From NCBI GenBank assembly GCA_003857395.1, contig RPRC01000148.1, positions 1 through 17,151 of the forward strand: a stretch of DNA of 17,151 nucleotides. Direction: 5' to 3'. Below the pieces are notes generated by a model. It did no database searches. It worked only from the letters and a program-made list of their open reading frames with translations, and was not told the DNA's origin. This DNA is from Geobacter sp. (GTDB taxonomy: Bacteria > Desulfobacterota > Desulfuromonadia > Geobacterales > Geobacteraceae). Positions within the stretch are counted from its first letter, which is position 1. Each line of letters begins with the position of its first letter. Of the stretch, positions 1-8,873 are shown one piece after another. The position numbers and the translations under genes were made by a program.

Positions 1-362
1 GCAAGCTTTCCCAAAGTGTCGTTACCAACTATTGTCTTCCCGAAAAACAGATGCTGCTTTTTGTCGCGGTGGGTGTTAGCTACGATTCGGATATCGATTT
101 TGTGGAAGAAATTCTTGTCGAAGAGGCGTTGCAGGCGGCGGGAGAAGTACCGGGGTTGCTGGCTGATCCTCCTCCCTATGCCCGCTTCAGTCCCGGGTTC
201 GGTGACAGTTCTCTGAATTTTACCATTGTTTGTCAGGTGGGTGAATTTGTCGACCAGTACCTGGCGCAGCATACCATCAGAAAAAGGGTTTTTAAACGAT
301 TCAAACAGGAAGGGATCGAAATTCCCTTTCCACAGCGCACGGTACATCTGCGAAAAGAGTAG
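1..362 (+). CDS. MscS-family mechanosensitive channel, C-terminal fragment (5' end outside window)
   Basis: This is the last ~120 codons of a small-conductance mechanosensitive channel gene. The reading frame is open from base 3, and the ATG at 51 is internal, not a start. The visible part is the end of the MscS beta domain plus the alpha/beta C-terminal domain of the cytoplasmic vestibule. It contains VAVGVSYDSD followed by an acidic helix, a strand ending FTIVCQV, and the family-typical ending EGIEIPFPQRTVHLR. MscS channels sit in the inner membrane and open under membrane tension to release solutes after hypo-osmotic shock. The pore helix lies upstream of the window, so the subfamily cannot be assigned. 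The gene converges on another MscS gene, with a long hairpin between them. The family call is firm. Confidence 0.9.
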   Translation, partial: KLSQSVVTNYCLPEKQMLLFVAVGVSYDSDIDFVEEILVEEALQAAGEVPGLLADPPPYARFSPGFGDSSLNFTIVCQVGEFVDQYLAQHTIRKRVFKRFKQEGIEIPFPQRTVHLRKE

Positions 363-402
363 GAAAGACAGGGTTTTGATCGCTTTTTGGTCCTCGCGAG
401 TC

Positions 403-436
403 CGCAAAAGGGCGCATTTTTATGCGTCCTTTTGCG
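403..436. terminator. Bidirectional terminator-like hairpin between convergent mscS genes
   Basis: Bases 403-417 pair with 422-436, giving a 15-bp stem around a TTTT loop. The single imperfection (412/427) is a G.U wobble in + strand RNA and an A-C mismatch in - strand RNA. The hairpin lies 40 nt past the + strand mscS stop and directly abuts the TAA (437-439) of the - strand mscS gene. Neither side is followed by a U-tract. It may therefore act as a weak or Rho-assisted terminator, or as a 3'-end stabiliser. The structure is seen directly; the function is inferred from position. Confidence 0.65.
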
Positions 437-2098
437 TTACAGGGGAGTGTCCTTGCCGGTCCGCATGATCCTGATGCCTTCCGGCTCATACCCTTCGGGC
501 AGGTACTGGCTTGGGATGGTCGTCCGGTTACCGTCACGGAGCTGGGCGTAGTGGGGCGACATGATCTCGACCCCGGCCTCATTGAATTTCTCCTGAATGT
601 TCTGGTGCAGGTCCGAGTAGGTCTTTGCCATGACTGATGGTTTTTCCGTGTAGGCGTTCAGTTCGTAACGTACATAGAAATCGTCAAGGCTGGTTTGGAA
701 AACAAAAGGTGCGGGGAGCTCGAGAATGTTTTCCGTTGCCTTTGCCGCCTCGATCAGCAGTTCATGAACCGTGCGCCACGGGGCGTCATAGCCGATGGTA
801 ATCGATGTGTGGAGAATCAGGCCATAATCTTTTGCCGAGGAACTGTAATTGACAATGTGGCTACCCAGTACCATGGCATTGGGGATGGTAATGTCGACGT
901 TTTTGATGGTACGGACGCGGGTGACCAGGAGTGTTTTCTCAACCACGTCCCCAACGGTATCGGCAATCTTGACCCGGTCACCCAACGTAAAGGCCCGCAT
1001 GTAGGTCAAAATTACGCCGGCCACGACATTGGCAACGGCCGAGGTCGAGCCGAGAGAAAAGAGCACGCCGAGAAAAACGGAAACACCCTTGAAGGCCGGG
1101 GAGTCGGAGCCGGGCAGGTAGGGGAAAGCCACTACCGCGGCAAAGGCGATAATCAGGAAGCGGGCAATTTTGAAGCTGGCATCAGACCATTCGGGATAAA
1201 ATCCCGGGATCATGATGGTTTTCTTTTCGATTTGAGTGAAGAAGAAGCGGCAGAATTTGCTGGCAAAGTGAGAGAGTACGATAATAATAGCCAGGTAAAA
1301 TATATTGGGCAGATAGGCAGAAAAGGCCGTCCAGATTTTCTCCATCGGCAGCAGAAAATATTCGATGAGTCTTGCAGATAGTCCCCTGGTCCAAGGGAAA
1401 AAACTGAGTACAAGGGGAACGTAGATATACAGAAGTATCAGGATAAGTATGATGCGCAGTGTTTTGGCCAAGGTGATCAAAAACGCTTCGATGCGGTCTT
1501 CCTGCAGGAGTTCCAGGGATTGGAAGCGGATCGTGTGGATTTTGGTGCCCTTGTAGGAATGTATTTTCGCGACGACTTTCTTGAAAACGCGGGCAATGGC
1601 AATGAGCAGGGCAACGAGCACCGCTGTCGCGAGGAGCGCGTACAAAGCGCCGATGATGATACTTCTGATGCTGTAAGCGTTGCTGCTCTCCTTAATCGCG
1701 GACCGGATTATTTCTGCGTAGTTCCGGGCCAGCTCAGTGCGCGGTTTCCCTGTAACTTCGGCATCTTTCTCCGTCACCGTCATGATAATTATTTCGCCGG
1801 CGGTTATGTCGGTTGTGGTTTCGCCTTCAACGGTGGTGATGGTATCGGTTTTAAACAGGGGGTTCCTGACAAGCCTCGCAAGGCGCGCGGAAATAAGTGA
1901 AGCGCGGTCCTCTGGCGTGAGGGAGAGAATCTTTTCCTGCATCGTGAAAAGGGGTTTTCCGTCAAGCACTACTCGCCCGACAGGCAGTTTTGGCGGTTCC
2001 TGGGCTGGCGGTGTCTGCTTTGTCGTTTTGGGGACAGCAAACGCAATGGTGCTGGTGGTGATAATGAGCAGCAACAGGGTGATGATTCTCTGGAACAT
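437..2098 (-). CDS. Large MscS-family mechanosensitive channel with signal peptide and extra periplasmic domain
   Basis: This 553-residue protein starts at an ATG with SD GGAGG a few bases upstream. Residues 1-21 look like a cleavable signal peptide (ends AFA). Residues ~22-140 form a hydrophilic region predicted to be periplasmic. Membrane segments follow near 145-172, 208-235, 258-282 and 310-328. The MscS pore helix and beta-domain entry lie at ~338-400, including GSTSAVANVVAGVI and FTLGDRVKI. The C-terminal alpha/beta domain follows, with the late motif GVEIMSPHYAQLRDG (~509-523). At nearly twice the length of E. coli MscS it belongs to the long, multi-helix MscS-like group. It should be an inner-membrane tension-gated channel. 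It is the last gene of the - strand block, 71 nt after another mscS gene, and ends at a hairpin. The family call is firm; gating and ion preference are unknown. Confidence 0.93.
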   Translation of the reverse strand: MFQRIITLLLLIITTSTIAFAVPKTTKQTPPAQEPPKLPVGRVVLDGKPLFTMQEKILSLTPEDRASLISARLARLVRNPLFKTDTITTVEGETTTDITAGEIIIMTVTEKDAEVTGKPRTELARNYAEIIRSAIKESSNAYSIRSIIIGALYALLATAVLVALLIAIARVFKKVVAKIHSYKGTKIHTIRFQSLELLQEDRIEAFLITLAKTLRIILILILLYIYVPLVLSFFPWTRGLSARLIEYFLLPMEKIWTAFSAYLPNIFYLAIIIVLSHFASKFCRFFFTQIEKKTIMIPGFYPEWSDASFKIARFLIIAFAAVVAFPYLPGSDSPAFKGVSVFLGVLFSLGSTSAVANVVAGVILTYMRAFTLGDRVKIADTVGDVVEKTLLVTRVRTIKNVDITIPNAMVLGSHIVNYSSSAKDYGLILHTSITIGYDAPWRTVHELLIEAAKATENILELPAPFVFQTSLDDFYVRYELNAYTEKPSVMAKTYSDLHQNIQEKFNEAGVEIMSPHYAQLRDGNRTTIPSQYLPEGYEPEGIRIMRTGKDTPL

Positions 2099-2143
2099 GG
2101 CGCCTCCATGGGAGTTTGGCTGCGGCTGAATGCAGATTGAGAG

Positions 2144-2149
2144 ATTGTA
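2144..2149 (-). promoter_or_regulatory. Possible internal -10 box ahead of the long mscS gene
   Basis: Read on the - strand this is TACAAT (5 of 6 matches to TATAAT), about 45 nt upstream of the start of the long channel gene in the 71-nt gap after the preceding mscS gene. No good -35 box is visible at the right distance. It could be a weak internal promoter or chance. Confidence 0.2.
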
Positions 2150-2169
2150 AAATCTTTAGAAAATGGATG

Positions 2170-3108
2170 CTATTTGGGGAGACCCACTCCATGACCCTTT
2201 TCTTCCGGAAATCTGACATTCAGGACCGGCGCATCAACAAGTTGGAACGTGGCCGAGGCAAAAGTAACCTTGCCATCGGTAGCCTCGAAAGCATCGAGAA
2301 TTTTCGTGAAAAGAAGGTCCTTGGTGGAACGCCTTTTTTTGAAGTCTATCACATAGCGCACCGTAAACTCGATCCAATTGTCATTTGCGACCATGGTAAC
2401 CAGCGGCTCCACGGTTGCTTTTTCAATCATGAATTTCCTTACCATCTGCTCCCAATCCTTTTGGGCATGGGGGATGTAGCTGCCAACCTCTTCCCGGGCG
2501 ATGGCGAGAAGAATCTCACGGGCACGGTGGTAGTCGCTACCGTATTTTACCGGAACGGTAATTTCGTCCCAGAGGAAATGGAAATCCGCAGAATAATTAA
2601 AGACCGGCGCTTTGAAGACGAAGCTGTTGGCGATTCTGACGATGCGTCCGTTATAGAGATCGGCCTTTACCCATTCGCCAATCTCCATGACCGTTGTGCG
2701 CAAAATGCCGATATCGATCACATCTCCCGTGATGCCGCCAACCTGAACCCGATCACCCACCGAATAAAAGCCGCCCACCGAGATGGCTGCCCAGCCGGCG
2801 ATACTGGCAATAACCTCCTGCAGTGCAAAGGCGATACCGGCACCGGCAACACCGAAGGCCACGGTCAGGTTTCCGAGACGGTCGCTGAATACTACTGTTA
2901 TGAGGATGAAACTCACCAGCATTCCCAGAAAGCCGATGAATTTCCGGAAGCGGTAACGGGTGTCGGTTCCTTCGATTCTTGGCAGCAAAGCCCGACGTGA
3001 AAGCCGCACCAAAACGTTGATGATTATGATGCCGATAAGGACGGTAACGATTTTTCCGACGGTGGGATCAAACAGCCATGAACGGACAACGGGCAGTAAT
3101 TCGAACAT
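2170..3108 (-). CDS. MscS-family mechanosensitive channel (short form, 312 aa)
   Basis: This is a compact channel close in size to E. coli MscS. The ATG start has SD AAGGAG eight bases upstream. Two membrane segments (about 18-36 and 58-75) are followed by the glycine/alanine-rich pore helix (about 79-112, with AFGVAGAGIAFALQEVIASI). The beta domain comes next (YSVGDRVQVGGITGDV at 115-130, then IANSFVFKAPVFNYS at 159-173), then a C-terminal alpha/beta domain. It should act at the inner membrane as a pressure-release valve. Its pore and C-terminal sequences differ clearly from both neighbouring MscS proteins, so these are distinct subfamilies and not a recent tandem duplication. It lies 43 nt after tamB and 71 nt before the long mscS gene, so one transcript could carry all three. 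Confidence 0.94.
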   Translation of the reverse strand: MFELLPVVRSWLFDPTVGKIVTVLIGIIIINVLVRLSRRALLPRIEGTDTRYRFRKFIGFLGMLVSFILITVVFSDRLGNLTVAFGVAGAGIAFALQEVIASIAGWAAISVGGFYSVGDRVQVGGITGDVIDIGILRTTVMEIGEWVKADLYNGRIVRIANSFVFKAPVFNYSADFHFLWDEITVPVKYGSDYHRAREILLAIAREEVGSYIPHAQKDWEQMVRKFMIEKATVEPLVTMVANDNWIEFTVRYVIDFKKRRSTKDLLFTKILDAFEATDGKVTFASATFQLVDAPVLNVRFPEEKGHGVGLPK

Positions 3109-3120
3109 GTGAGGCTCCTT

Positions 3121-3136
3121 CTGAAGCTCTCTTCAG
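3121..3136 (-). other. Small intercistronic hairpin next to a Shine-Dalgarno site
   Basis: CTGAAG (3121-3126) and CTTCAG (3131-3136) form a perfect 6-bp stem with a 4-nt loop. In the - strand transcript the hairpin lies between the tamB stop and the AAGGAG site of the short mscS gene, touching that site. It could tune translation or mRNA processing between the two genes. The structure is short and may be chance. Confidence 0.35.
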
Positions 3137-3151
3137 GGAAAGTGGTGCCAA

Positions 3152-6100
3152 TCAGTCGAAGTTTATCTTGAAGAATACATCAATTCCGCTTTCCGTGCCG
3201 GTCCAGGTTTCCACTTCCCACCGTTCGGAGAAGGTATAGCGGGCCTTCAGGTAGGTTGTGGCGGAGAAGAGTGACCTTCCGTAACTGATTAAAAGTTTCG
3301 GGGTCAGGTATTTGCCCACCGTGACGATGGATTGGGTGATATCACTACTGTCCTTTTCAACGCCGATGGAATCGATCCCGAATTTGTTCAGGATTTGCTC
3401 GTTCAGTCCTGCTGACTGGCTGGCGGAGAGCAGCAGACGTGCTGCCGACATGACGGCGTCAACTTGACTCTGGTCGCCGCTCAGCGGTTGCCCGAGCACC
3501 ATGTAGCCCATTATGTCGCTGTCAGGCATGGCCGGCTCGGAGTAAAGGCGGATGATAGGGCGGTTGATCGAGCCTACGACGATGACGCCGGCGCTGACCT
3601 CCTTGACCGTGCGCAGAGCAATGATGTCCAGTCTCGGCTGGCTGATCGGACCGCCGGTGAAGTAGATGCGTCCCTTGGTGATATCCAGGTTCACCCCGTA
3701 GGCTTTGTAGCTGCCTTTTACGACGCGGATTTCCCCCTTGCCGCGGATATCATCGAGGCTGGTCATGGTCACGTCGACCGTTCCGTCAAGCCGGGCATCG
3801 ATTCCCGCCATTTTGACGTACACCCGATCGCCGAAGGCGACTTTGATCTTGACGTCGAGGTCGAGGGGCAGGGGGCGTTCCTTTTTCCGAACGGCATCCA
3901 CGATCACCACGTCTTCACTGGGACGGATTGGGGGCGGAGTTTCTCTGCCGGCAACGATGAGGTCGGAAATAAGGAGGTCTCCGCGGACGGTTACCTTTTC
4001 CATATTCCCCGTAAAGTCGAAACGCGGGCTTCCCTGGACCTGCAGTTCCGGGAGATAGACGAACTGAAATTGATCCCCCCGGATGGTTCCCTGATAGCTG
4101 ACCGGTTTCCAGTCTTTGAGGAATACGACCGCAGTACCGTTGATGGTACCCTGGCCGGACCGGCCGGAATAGGAATCGACCGTGATCTGGTCACGTTCGA
4201 AACGGGCTGCCAGCTTCAGGTCCGAGAGATGTATCCCGGCGCGCGGCAGGTAGAGGCCGGCGCGGCTGAGCAGCAGTGTGCCGCTCAGGTTCGGGTTTTT
4301 CCAGGTCTCCTCGACCCGCAGCTTCATCTCCAGTTCGCCTTTGCTTTCCTGGATCATTCCGGGGAACAATGCCGACATTATCCCGTTTTCGCGCACTTTT
4401 CCCTCAAGATTCCCCGTAACGGCCCCTGCGTGATTCATGGCCAGCGGCAGCCGGGCCGGAAGCGGTAGCCGGAAGCTTCCCGTGAGATGCCCGGTATCGG
4501 CGAGCTCCACGGCAATGGAGCCGTCGAGGGTCTGGTCGTGCCAGTCCACGGATAGCGTTGCGCTACGAAGGTCTGCGCGTATTTCCCCACCTTTCTGCTG
4601 TTGGCGAAGAACCCCTCGAGCAATGTCCGCTTTAGCCCTGAGTTGCAGCTGTTTGCCGGGGAGCAGCTTGCCGGCGGTACGGGCCGACAGGACTCCTTCC
4701 AGTGAGAGACCTTCGGGGAGCCAGCCGCGGAAGATTGCCAGATTTACTTCATCCAGGCGGGCTTCGAAGTCTCCGTGATCGGGGAGCGTCAGTGTTTTCG
4801 GTACGTCCGTTACCAAGTTTGCCGTGAGTTTCCCCTGTGCCGCCAGGTCCAGATTTGCCACGGCGCGGATTTTTCCGCCGACCGTTTCCAGGTGGACTGT
4901 TCCACTGCGCATCTGGGTGCGATAGCCGTTTGCGATGAAAGATCCGGAAGCCTGGATGCTGCCGGATATTTTCGGTGAGCCTTTGGGCGGCGCTGCCAGA
5001 GAGATCGTGCCGGACGTGGTCCCGGTCAGCTGGAGTTCGGGAAACCAGATGCCTGCCCGGGCCAGGTTGAGCTTCTGCCAGGTGGCGTTCAGGGAGATAC
5101 CTGGAGGGCTGCGAAACCACTCCCCGCGAAGTTCTATTCTCTCTCCCGTGCTGCCGTTCAGGACCAGGGGGGAAATGATGGCTCCCTGTGAGGACAGCGT
5201 CAGGCGGGTGGCCTGTTCCATGCGCCATGGTCCGAAGGTATCCCGGCCAGAAAGGGTGAGGATGTTTCCTGCCCAGGTGGAAGATCCGTACTTTCCTGCC
5301 AGCGACGCTTTCAAGGAGGCCGCAGCGGAAGAAATCTCCAGATCGATGCGATGTTTGACAAGGGTCCCTGCGATGTCAAGTCGTGCTGCGTCTGCCTGGA
5401 AATTATGATACCCCACGCTTCGTGCCGCGAGCTGGAGCTGCACTGCCTGTTCTTTCGTGTCGGAGAGAGCTGCGGTAAAGGATGCCGATTTGAGGTGAAG
5501 AGACTCCACTGACAAGGCCTTTGCGGTGCCCGTTACGTTTCCGCCGATTCGCCCGTCCCTCCGGCGGGCTTCACCAGTCAGCCGGAGCTGGCCCGCTGTG
5601 CCGGGAACAAGCCCGCTCAGATCATCGGCCCGGAGCGCAAAATTGATACTTTTGGCGGTATTCCCCGCGGCACTGATGTCGAATCCTTTACCCCTGAGCA
5701 GCAGCCGGTCGATGATCAGGTCCTGATTATCAATGCGGGTTGCCAGCTCTCCGGTCAGTTGTCGCCCGCGGAGTCGGCTTGACAGCAGCTTTGCGGAGAT
5801 TTTGCCGCGCAGGGGAGCTGATTCTGATCTACGGATTTCCCCGTTCACGTCCAGGTTGATCACGCCGTTCCAGTCGGGGGTGATACGGGACGGATTGAGA
5901 TTTCTCCCGCGCAGGTCGGCGGAGAGGAAAAAGCCTTCGCTCCACTGCGCGGCGAGGTTTCCGGTGAGCGTTCCAGCGAGCCAGGAGCCCTTGTCGAGAA
6001 CTAGGGCGAGTCCATTTCTGTTTCCCGAGAAAGTCCCGGCCAGGGAACCGGAACGCACGCCCTTGCCGCTGGTTGCGAGCTTGAGCGTTCCCCGGTAATT

Positions 6101-7063
6101 TTCGACGGTGCCGGTCAGATCGATGGTGCCGTCAAAGGGGGGAAGCGTCGGAACCTCTGCGGAAAGATCCAGTTTTTCGGCCAGCAGTTGCGCGGCAAGT
6201 GCCGGGTCCCGGCCAGCCAGGGAAATCTCGGCCTTGCCGGTCAGTTTTCCTTTCCGGCCGGCTTCTGTCAGGAACAGGTCGTTGATCCGCAGGGATTGCC
6301 GGGCAATGCCGACCGCCGTGGAGAGGTGGATCGTTCGGTTTCCCGCTGATGCCGCCATTGCCCAGATCCGCCCGGCTGCCTGATCGGGTGTTTTACCCGG
6401 GGCGAGTTCCGTGTGGACGAGCAAACGCGAGAACCCGGCAACCGGCTTCTTCGGAGTAACGGTTGCAAAAAGGTTCAGAAATGGTTTGCGGAAACTGATG
6501 CCCGCATCCCCCGTTACCGTGCCTGCCGGAGCTCGGAGTTTCATCTTGGTGACTGCGACCTGCCCGCCGTGGATGTCGACGCGGCCGGTCATTTCAGAAA
6601 TAATTACCGGTTCCCCGGAATTCCTCCGGTAGGAAAGATCGTGCAGGGTAAGAGACGAGATCCAGCCGTTCAAGCGGAGGGAACTAGCGGGCAGTGTCGG
6701 CCAGGAGAGGTCGAGCGGTTCATCCTTCTTCGGCCGCAGGTCCTGGACGGCCACTCCCCGCAGGTCGAGGCTCTCTACGGCAAGATTCCCGGTAAGCAGC
6801 ATGCCGGGCTGCCACTGGAGGCGGAGCGAGCGGATCTTGATGGCAATGCGCGGAGTTGCAACACTGGTCTGCTCGAGGCGAAGTTCGTCCAGCAGTCGGC
6901 CTTCCAGCGTGCCGATTTCGAGCCGGGCACCTGCGCTTTCCGCGGCTTTCTCAAGGAAAAACCATGCCCCTGCTGTTGTGCCGAGCAGCCAGACGGTGGC
7001 AATGGCTGTTGCCAGCAGGACGATGCCGAAAAGTGCTCCAAGCAAGACGGCAGTCTTTTTCAT
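3152..7063 (-). CDS. tamB: Translocation and assembly module protein TamB (DUF490 family)
   Basis: This 1303-residue protein has one N-terminal membrane anchor (~5-27) followed by a very long beta-rich repetitive region. That region is full of short amphipathic strands, typical of the periplasm-spanning hydrophobic-groove proteins of the TamB/AsmA-like group. The C-terminal ~340 residues match the conserved TamB domain: a region with YKAYGVNLDITKGRIYFTGG, then YMVLGQPLSG, and the family-like ending YGRSLFSATTYLKARYTF. TamB is anchored in the inner membrane and reaches TamA in the outer membrane. The pair helps assemble some outer-membrane proteins, and TamB-like proteins are implicated in phospholipid transport. 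The ATG overlaps the tamA stop as ATGA, and the SD is weak, so translational coupling to tamA is likely. The length is in the usual range. Confidence 0.95.
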   Translation of the reverse strand: MKKTAVLLGALFGIVLLATAIATVWLLGTTAGAWFFLEKAAESAGARLEIGTLEGRLLDELRLEQTSVATPRIAIKIRSLRLQWQPGMLLTGNLAVESLDLRGVAVQDLRPKKDEPLDLSWPTLPASSLRLNGWISSLTLHDLSYRRNSGEPVIISEMTGRVDIHGGQVAVTKMKLRAPAGTVTGDAGISFRKPFLNLFATVTPKKPVAGFSRLLVHTELAPGKTPDQAAGRIWAMAASAGNRTIHLSTAVGIARQSLRINDLFLTEAGRKGKLTGKAEISLAGRDPALAAQLLAEKLDLSAEVPTLPPFDGTIDLTGTVENYRGTLKLATSGKGVRSGSLAGTFSGNRNGLALVLDKGSWLAGTLTGNLAAQWSEGFFLSADLRGRNLNPSRITPDWNGVINLDVNGEIRRSESAPLRGKISAKLLSSRLRGRQLTGELATRIDNQDLIIDRLLLRGKGFDISAAGNTAKSINFALRADDLSGLVPGTAGQLRLTGEARRRDGRIGGNVTGTAKALSVESLHLKSASFTAALSDTKEQAVQLQLAARSVGYHNFQADAARLDIAGTLVKHRIDLEISSAAASLKASLAGKYGSSTWAGNILTLSGRDTFGPWRMEQATRLTLSSQGAIISPLVLNGSTGERIELRGEWFRSPPGISLNATWQKLNLARAGIWFPELQLTGTTSGTISLAAPPKGSPKISGSIQASGSFIANGYRTQMRSGTVHLETVGGKIRAVANLDLAAQGKLTANLVTDVPKTLTLPDHGDFEARLDEVNLAIFRGWLPEGLSLEGVLSARTAGKLLPGKQLQLRAKADIARGVLRQQQKGGEIRADLRSATLSVDWHDQTLDGSIAVELADTGHLTGSFRLPLPARLPLAMNHAGAVTGNLEGKVRENGIMSALFPGMIQESKGELEMKLRVEETWKNPNLSGTLLLSRAGLYLPRAGIHLSDLKLAARFERDQITVDSYSGRSGQGTINGTAVVFLKDWKPVSYQGTIRGDQFQFVYLPELQVQGSPRFDFTGNMEKVTVRGDLLISDLIVAGRETPPPIRPSEDVVIVDAVRKKERPLPLDLDVKIKVAFGDRVYVKMAGIDARLDGTVDVTMTSLDDIRGKGEIRVVKGSYKAYGVNLDITKGRIYFTGGPISQPRLDIIALRTVKEVSAGVIVVGSINRPIIRLYSEPAMPDSDIMGYMVLGQPLSGDQSQVDAVMSAARLLLSASQSAGLNEQILNKFGIDSIGVEKDSSDITQSIVTVGKYLTPKLLISYGRSLFSATTYLKARYTFSERWEVETWTGTESGIDVFFKINFD

Positions 7064-8841
7064 AGCTCGAACCCTACGGAGAAATGGACGCGGAACGAGG
7101 GATTGTCCACGGCGATTTGCCGGGCCAGGTCCAGTTTGAGGGCGCCAATGGGGGTGAAATAGCGTATTCCCAGTCCGGCCCCCTTGTAAAGGCGCAGGTT
7201 ATTCGTCGCGTCGAAGGCATTTCCCGCGTCGAAGAATGCTGCCAACGCCCAGTTTCTCAACAGTTTCCGCTCCAGCTCTACGCTGGTGGTCAGGAGGTTT
7301 TTGCCGCCGATAACCTTGCCGGTTGCGTCCCGGGGGCCGAGTGACTGATAGGCATAGCCGCGCACGCTCCGGTCTCCGCCGGCATAAAAACGGAGCGAGG
7401 CGGGCAGATCTTCGAGTGGATCATTCTGAAAGGTTATCCCTCCCGTTACCCGGCTGATCAGGGAAAAACGCCACGGCAGGGGAATTACGGCACGACCTTC
7501 CGCGATCAGCTGGAGGAGACCGGTGTCTGAGCCGAGATACTGGTGTGTGCCGCGTGCCTCCAGGATGTAGCCATAGCCTTTTCGCGGTCTGATGGGATCA
7601 TCGAAATGCCGATGGGTGAAACGGATGCCGGGGAGAACCAGGATCGAGGAAGATTTCTGCGCGCCAACGGTGTAATCTTCCCACTGGGGTTTCAGGTAAA
7701 GGGTGAGAAGCTGTTCACGCTCGAGTGTCCGGTTCCAGGTTCCTTCCAGGGAAATCAGGCGGTTCGTATAGGTATCGGTGTCTTCCCTCTGAAAATTTAT
7801 CTGGAGGCCCAGGGATGATTTTATGTCCCGGTATGACGGTGCAAGATAGCCGGCCGCGATCCCCTGGAGGCGCTGGGAAATTTTGATTTCGGCGTTCATC
7901 TCGTGGCCCAGGTGAAACAGGTTCACATCCTTGTAACGGACGGTTCCCCGCGCTCCGGTGTCGGTACCGTAGCCGATACCGGGACGCAGGCGTCTGCGCG
8001 GCAGGGGGGTGAGTTGGGCGAGAACCGGCATGATGGAGCCCTGGGCTTCTTCCCTTTCCGGGGTGAGGAGGACCCCCTTGAAACGGTCCGAAGAAGCGAG
8101 GTTGATCTGGGTCTGTCCCAGTTTCTTCTCGGAGAATATTTCGCCGCTCTTGTAGTCGAGATACCGTTGCAGAAAGCGTTGCGGATAGTGCGGTGCGCCG
8201 GTAAATAATGTCTCCCCAAAGCGGTACTGGACGCCGGTGTCCAGTTCGAGGGTAATCCGTGCGCTTGCTTCTGCCCGGGAAACCAGAATTTCATGAACCG
8301 GAAATGATGCGTCAAGGTAGCCCAGTTCACGGGCTCTTGCCTGCAGTCGACCTTTTCCTCTTTCGTAGCTGCTGTGGTCGAGTCTGTCACCCTTACGGAG
8401 GCGAAAGGCGTTGGCGATCCTTTTCAGTGCTCCTTCATCGGCACCGGGACCGCGGAGCCTGATGGTGACCTCTTTAATCGTGACCGGCGCGCCCGGAGTG
8501 ACCTGTACCAGAATCCGATATTCATTTTCGGCCGGTTTCTGCAGGACTGAGTCCACCTTTGCATCGTAGTAGCCGAAAGGTTCCAAAGCTTCGCGGACAT
8601 TTTGCGGGATTTCTTCCCGATACAATTCGAGCCAGGGCAGATTCACTACGCCGTCCTTCACCAGCCCCGGAGGGATGGCAAGTGCGGCCTGGACGTTTTC
8701 CCTGAGTTCGTCCTCCACCCCGCTGATTTCGATTTCCAAGGGGTCTGCCGTAGCGATGTGGGGGAGGAACAGGAATACAAGGCCGAATAGCAGCAGGAAG
8801 GCTGTGCGGAAGTCGATATGTCGCAGAAAAGCTTGTTTCAT
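7060..8841 (-). CDS. tamA: Outer-membrane translocation and assembly module protein TamA (BamA/Omp85 family)
   Basis: The protein has 593 residues from the ATG at 8841. The frame continues upstream to a TTG at 8859 (599 aa), but the ATG places a normal signal peptide (~1-33, ending IATA before DPLEIEISG) at the N terminus. Neither start has a strong SD. Three POTRA-like modules follow (~34-265), including VTPGAPVTIKEVTIRL and the strand VQYRFGETLFTG. A 16-strand-type Omp85 barrel then fills the rest. The Omp85 loop-6 motif VRGY is at 493-496. The C terminus is VGFEL, with Leu where many outer-membrane proteins have Phe. TamA forms the outer-membrane half of the Tam complex, and tamB follows with a 4-nt overlap. 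The 86-nt gap to the upstream phosphatase gene holds a strong hairpin, so tamAB may have its own promoter, although none is obvious. Confidence 0.94.
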   Translation of the reverse strand: MKQAFLRHIDFRTAFLLLFGLVFLFLPHIATADPLEIEISGVEDELRENVQAALAIPPGLVKDGVVNLPWLELYREEIPQNVREALEPFGYYDAKVDSVLQKPAENEYRILVQVTPGAPVTIKEVTIRLRGPGADEGALKRIANAFRLRKGDRLDHSSYERGKGRLQARARELGYLDASFPVHEILVSRAEASARITLELDTGVQYRFGETLFTGAPHYPQRFLQRYLDYKSGEIFSEKKLGQTQINLASSDRFKGVLLTPEREEAQGSIMPVLAQLTPLPRRRLRPGIGYGTDTGARGTVRYKDVNLFHLGHEMNAEIKISQRLQGIAAGYLAPSYRDIKSSLGLQINFQREDTDTYTNRLISLEGTWNRTLEREQLLTLYLKPQWEDYTVGAQKSSSILVLPGIRFTHRHFDDPIRPRKGYGYILEARGTHQYLGSDTGLLQLIAEGRAVIPLPWRFSLISRVTGGITFQNDPLEDLPASLRFYAGGDRSVRGYAYQSLGPRDATGKVIGGKNLLTTSVELERKLLRNWALAAFFDAGNAFDATNNLRLYKGAGLGIRYFTPIGALKLDLARQIAVDNPSFRVHFSVGFEL

Positions 8842-8873
8842 AGGGAGCGGAGGCCTCAACCTGCCGTAGTCTT

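Noticed and set aside
2116..3000. 294-codon + strand open frame opposite the short mscS gene
   Set aside because: It mirrors a well-supported MscS gene and lacks a good SD or any recognisable domain.
3464..4468. 334-codon + strand open frame opposite tamB
   Set aside because: Composition and motifs are those of a reverse-strand shadow; TamB's conserved C-terminal domain occupies this stretch.
8839..8859. TTG at 8859 as the tamA start
   Set aside because: It would add six residues (MRPPLP) ahead of a normal signal peptide and has no better SD; the ATG at 8841 is preferred, though not proven.
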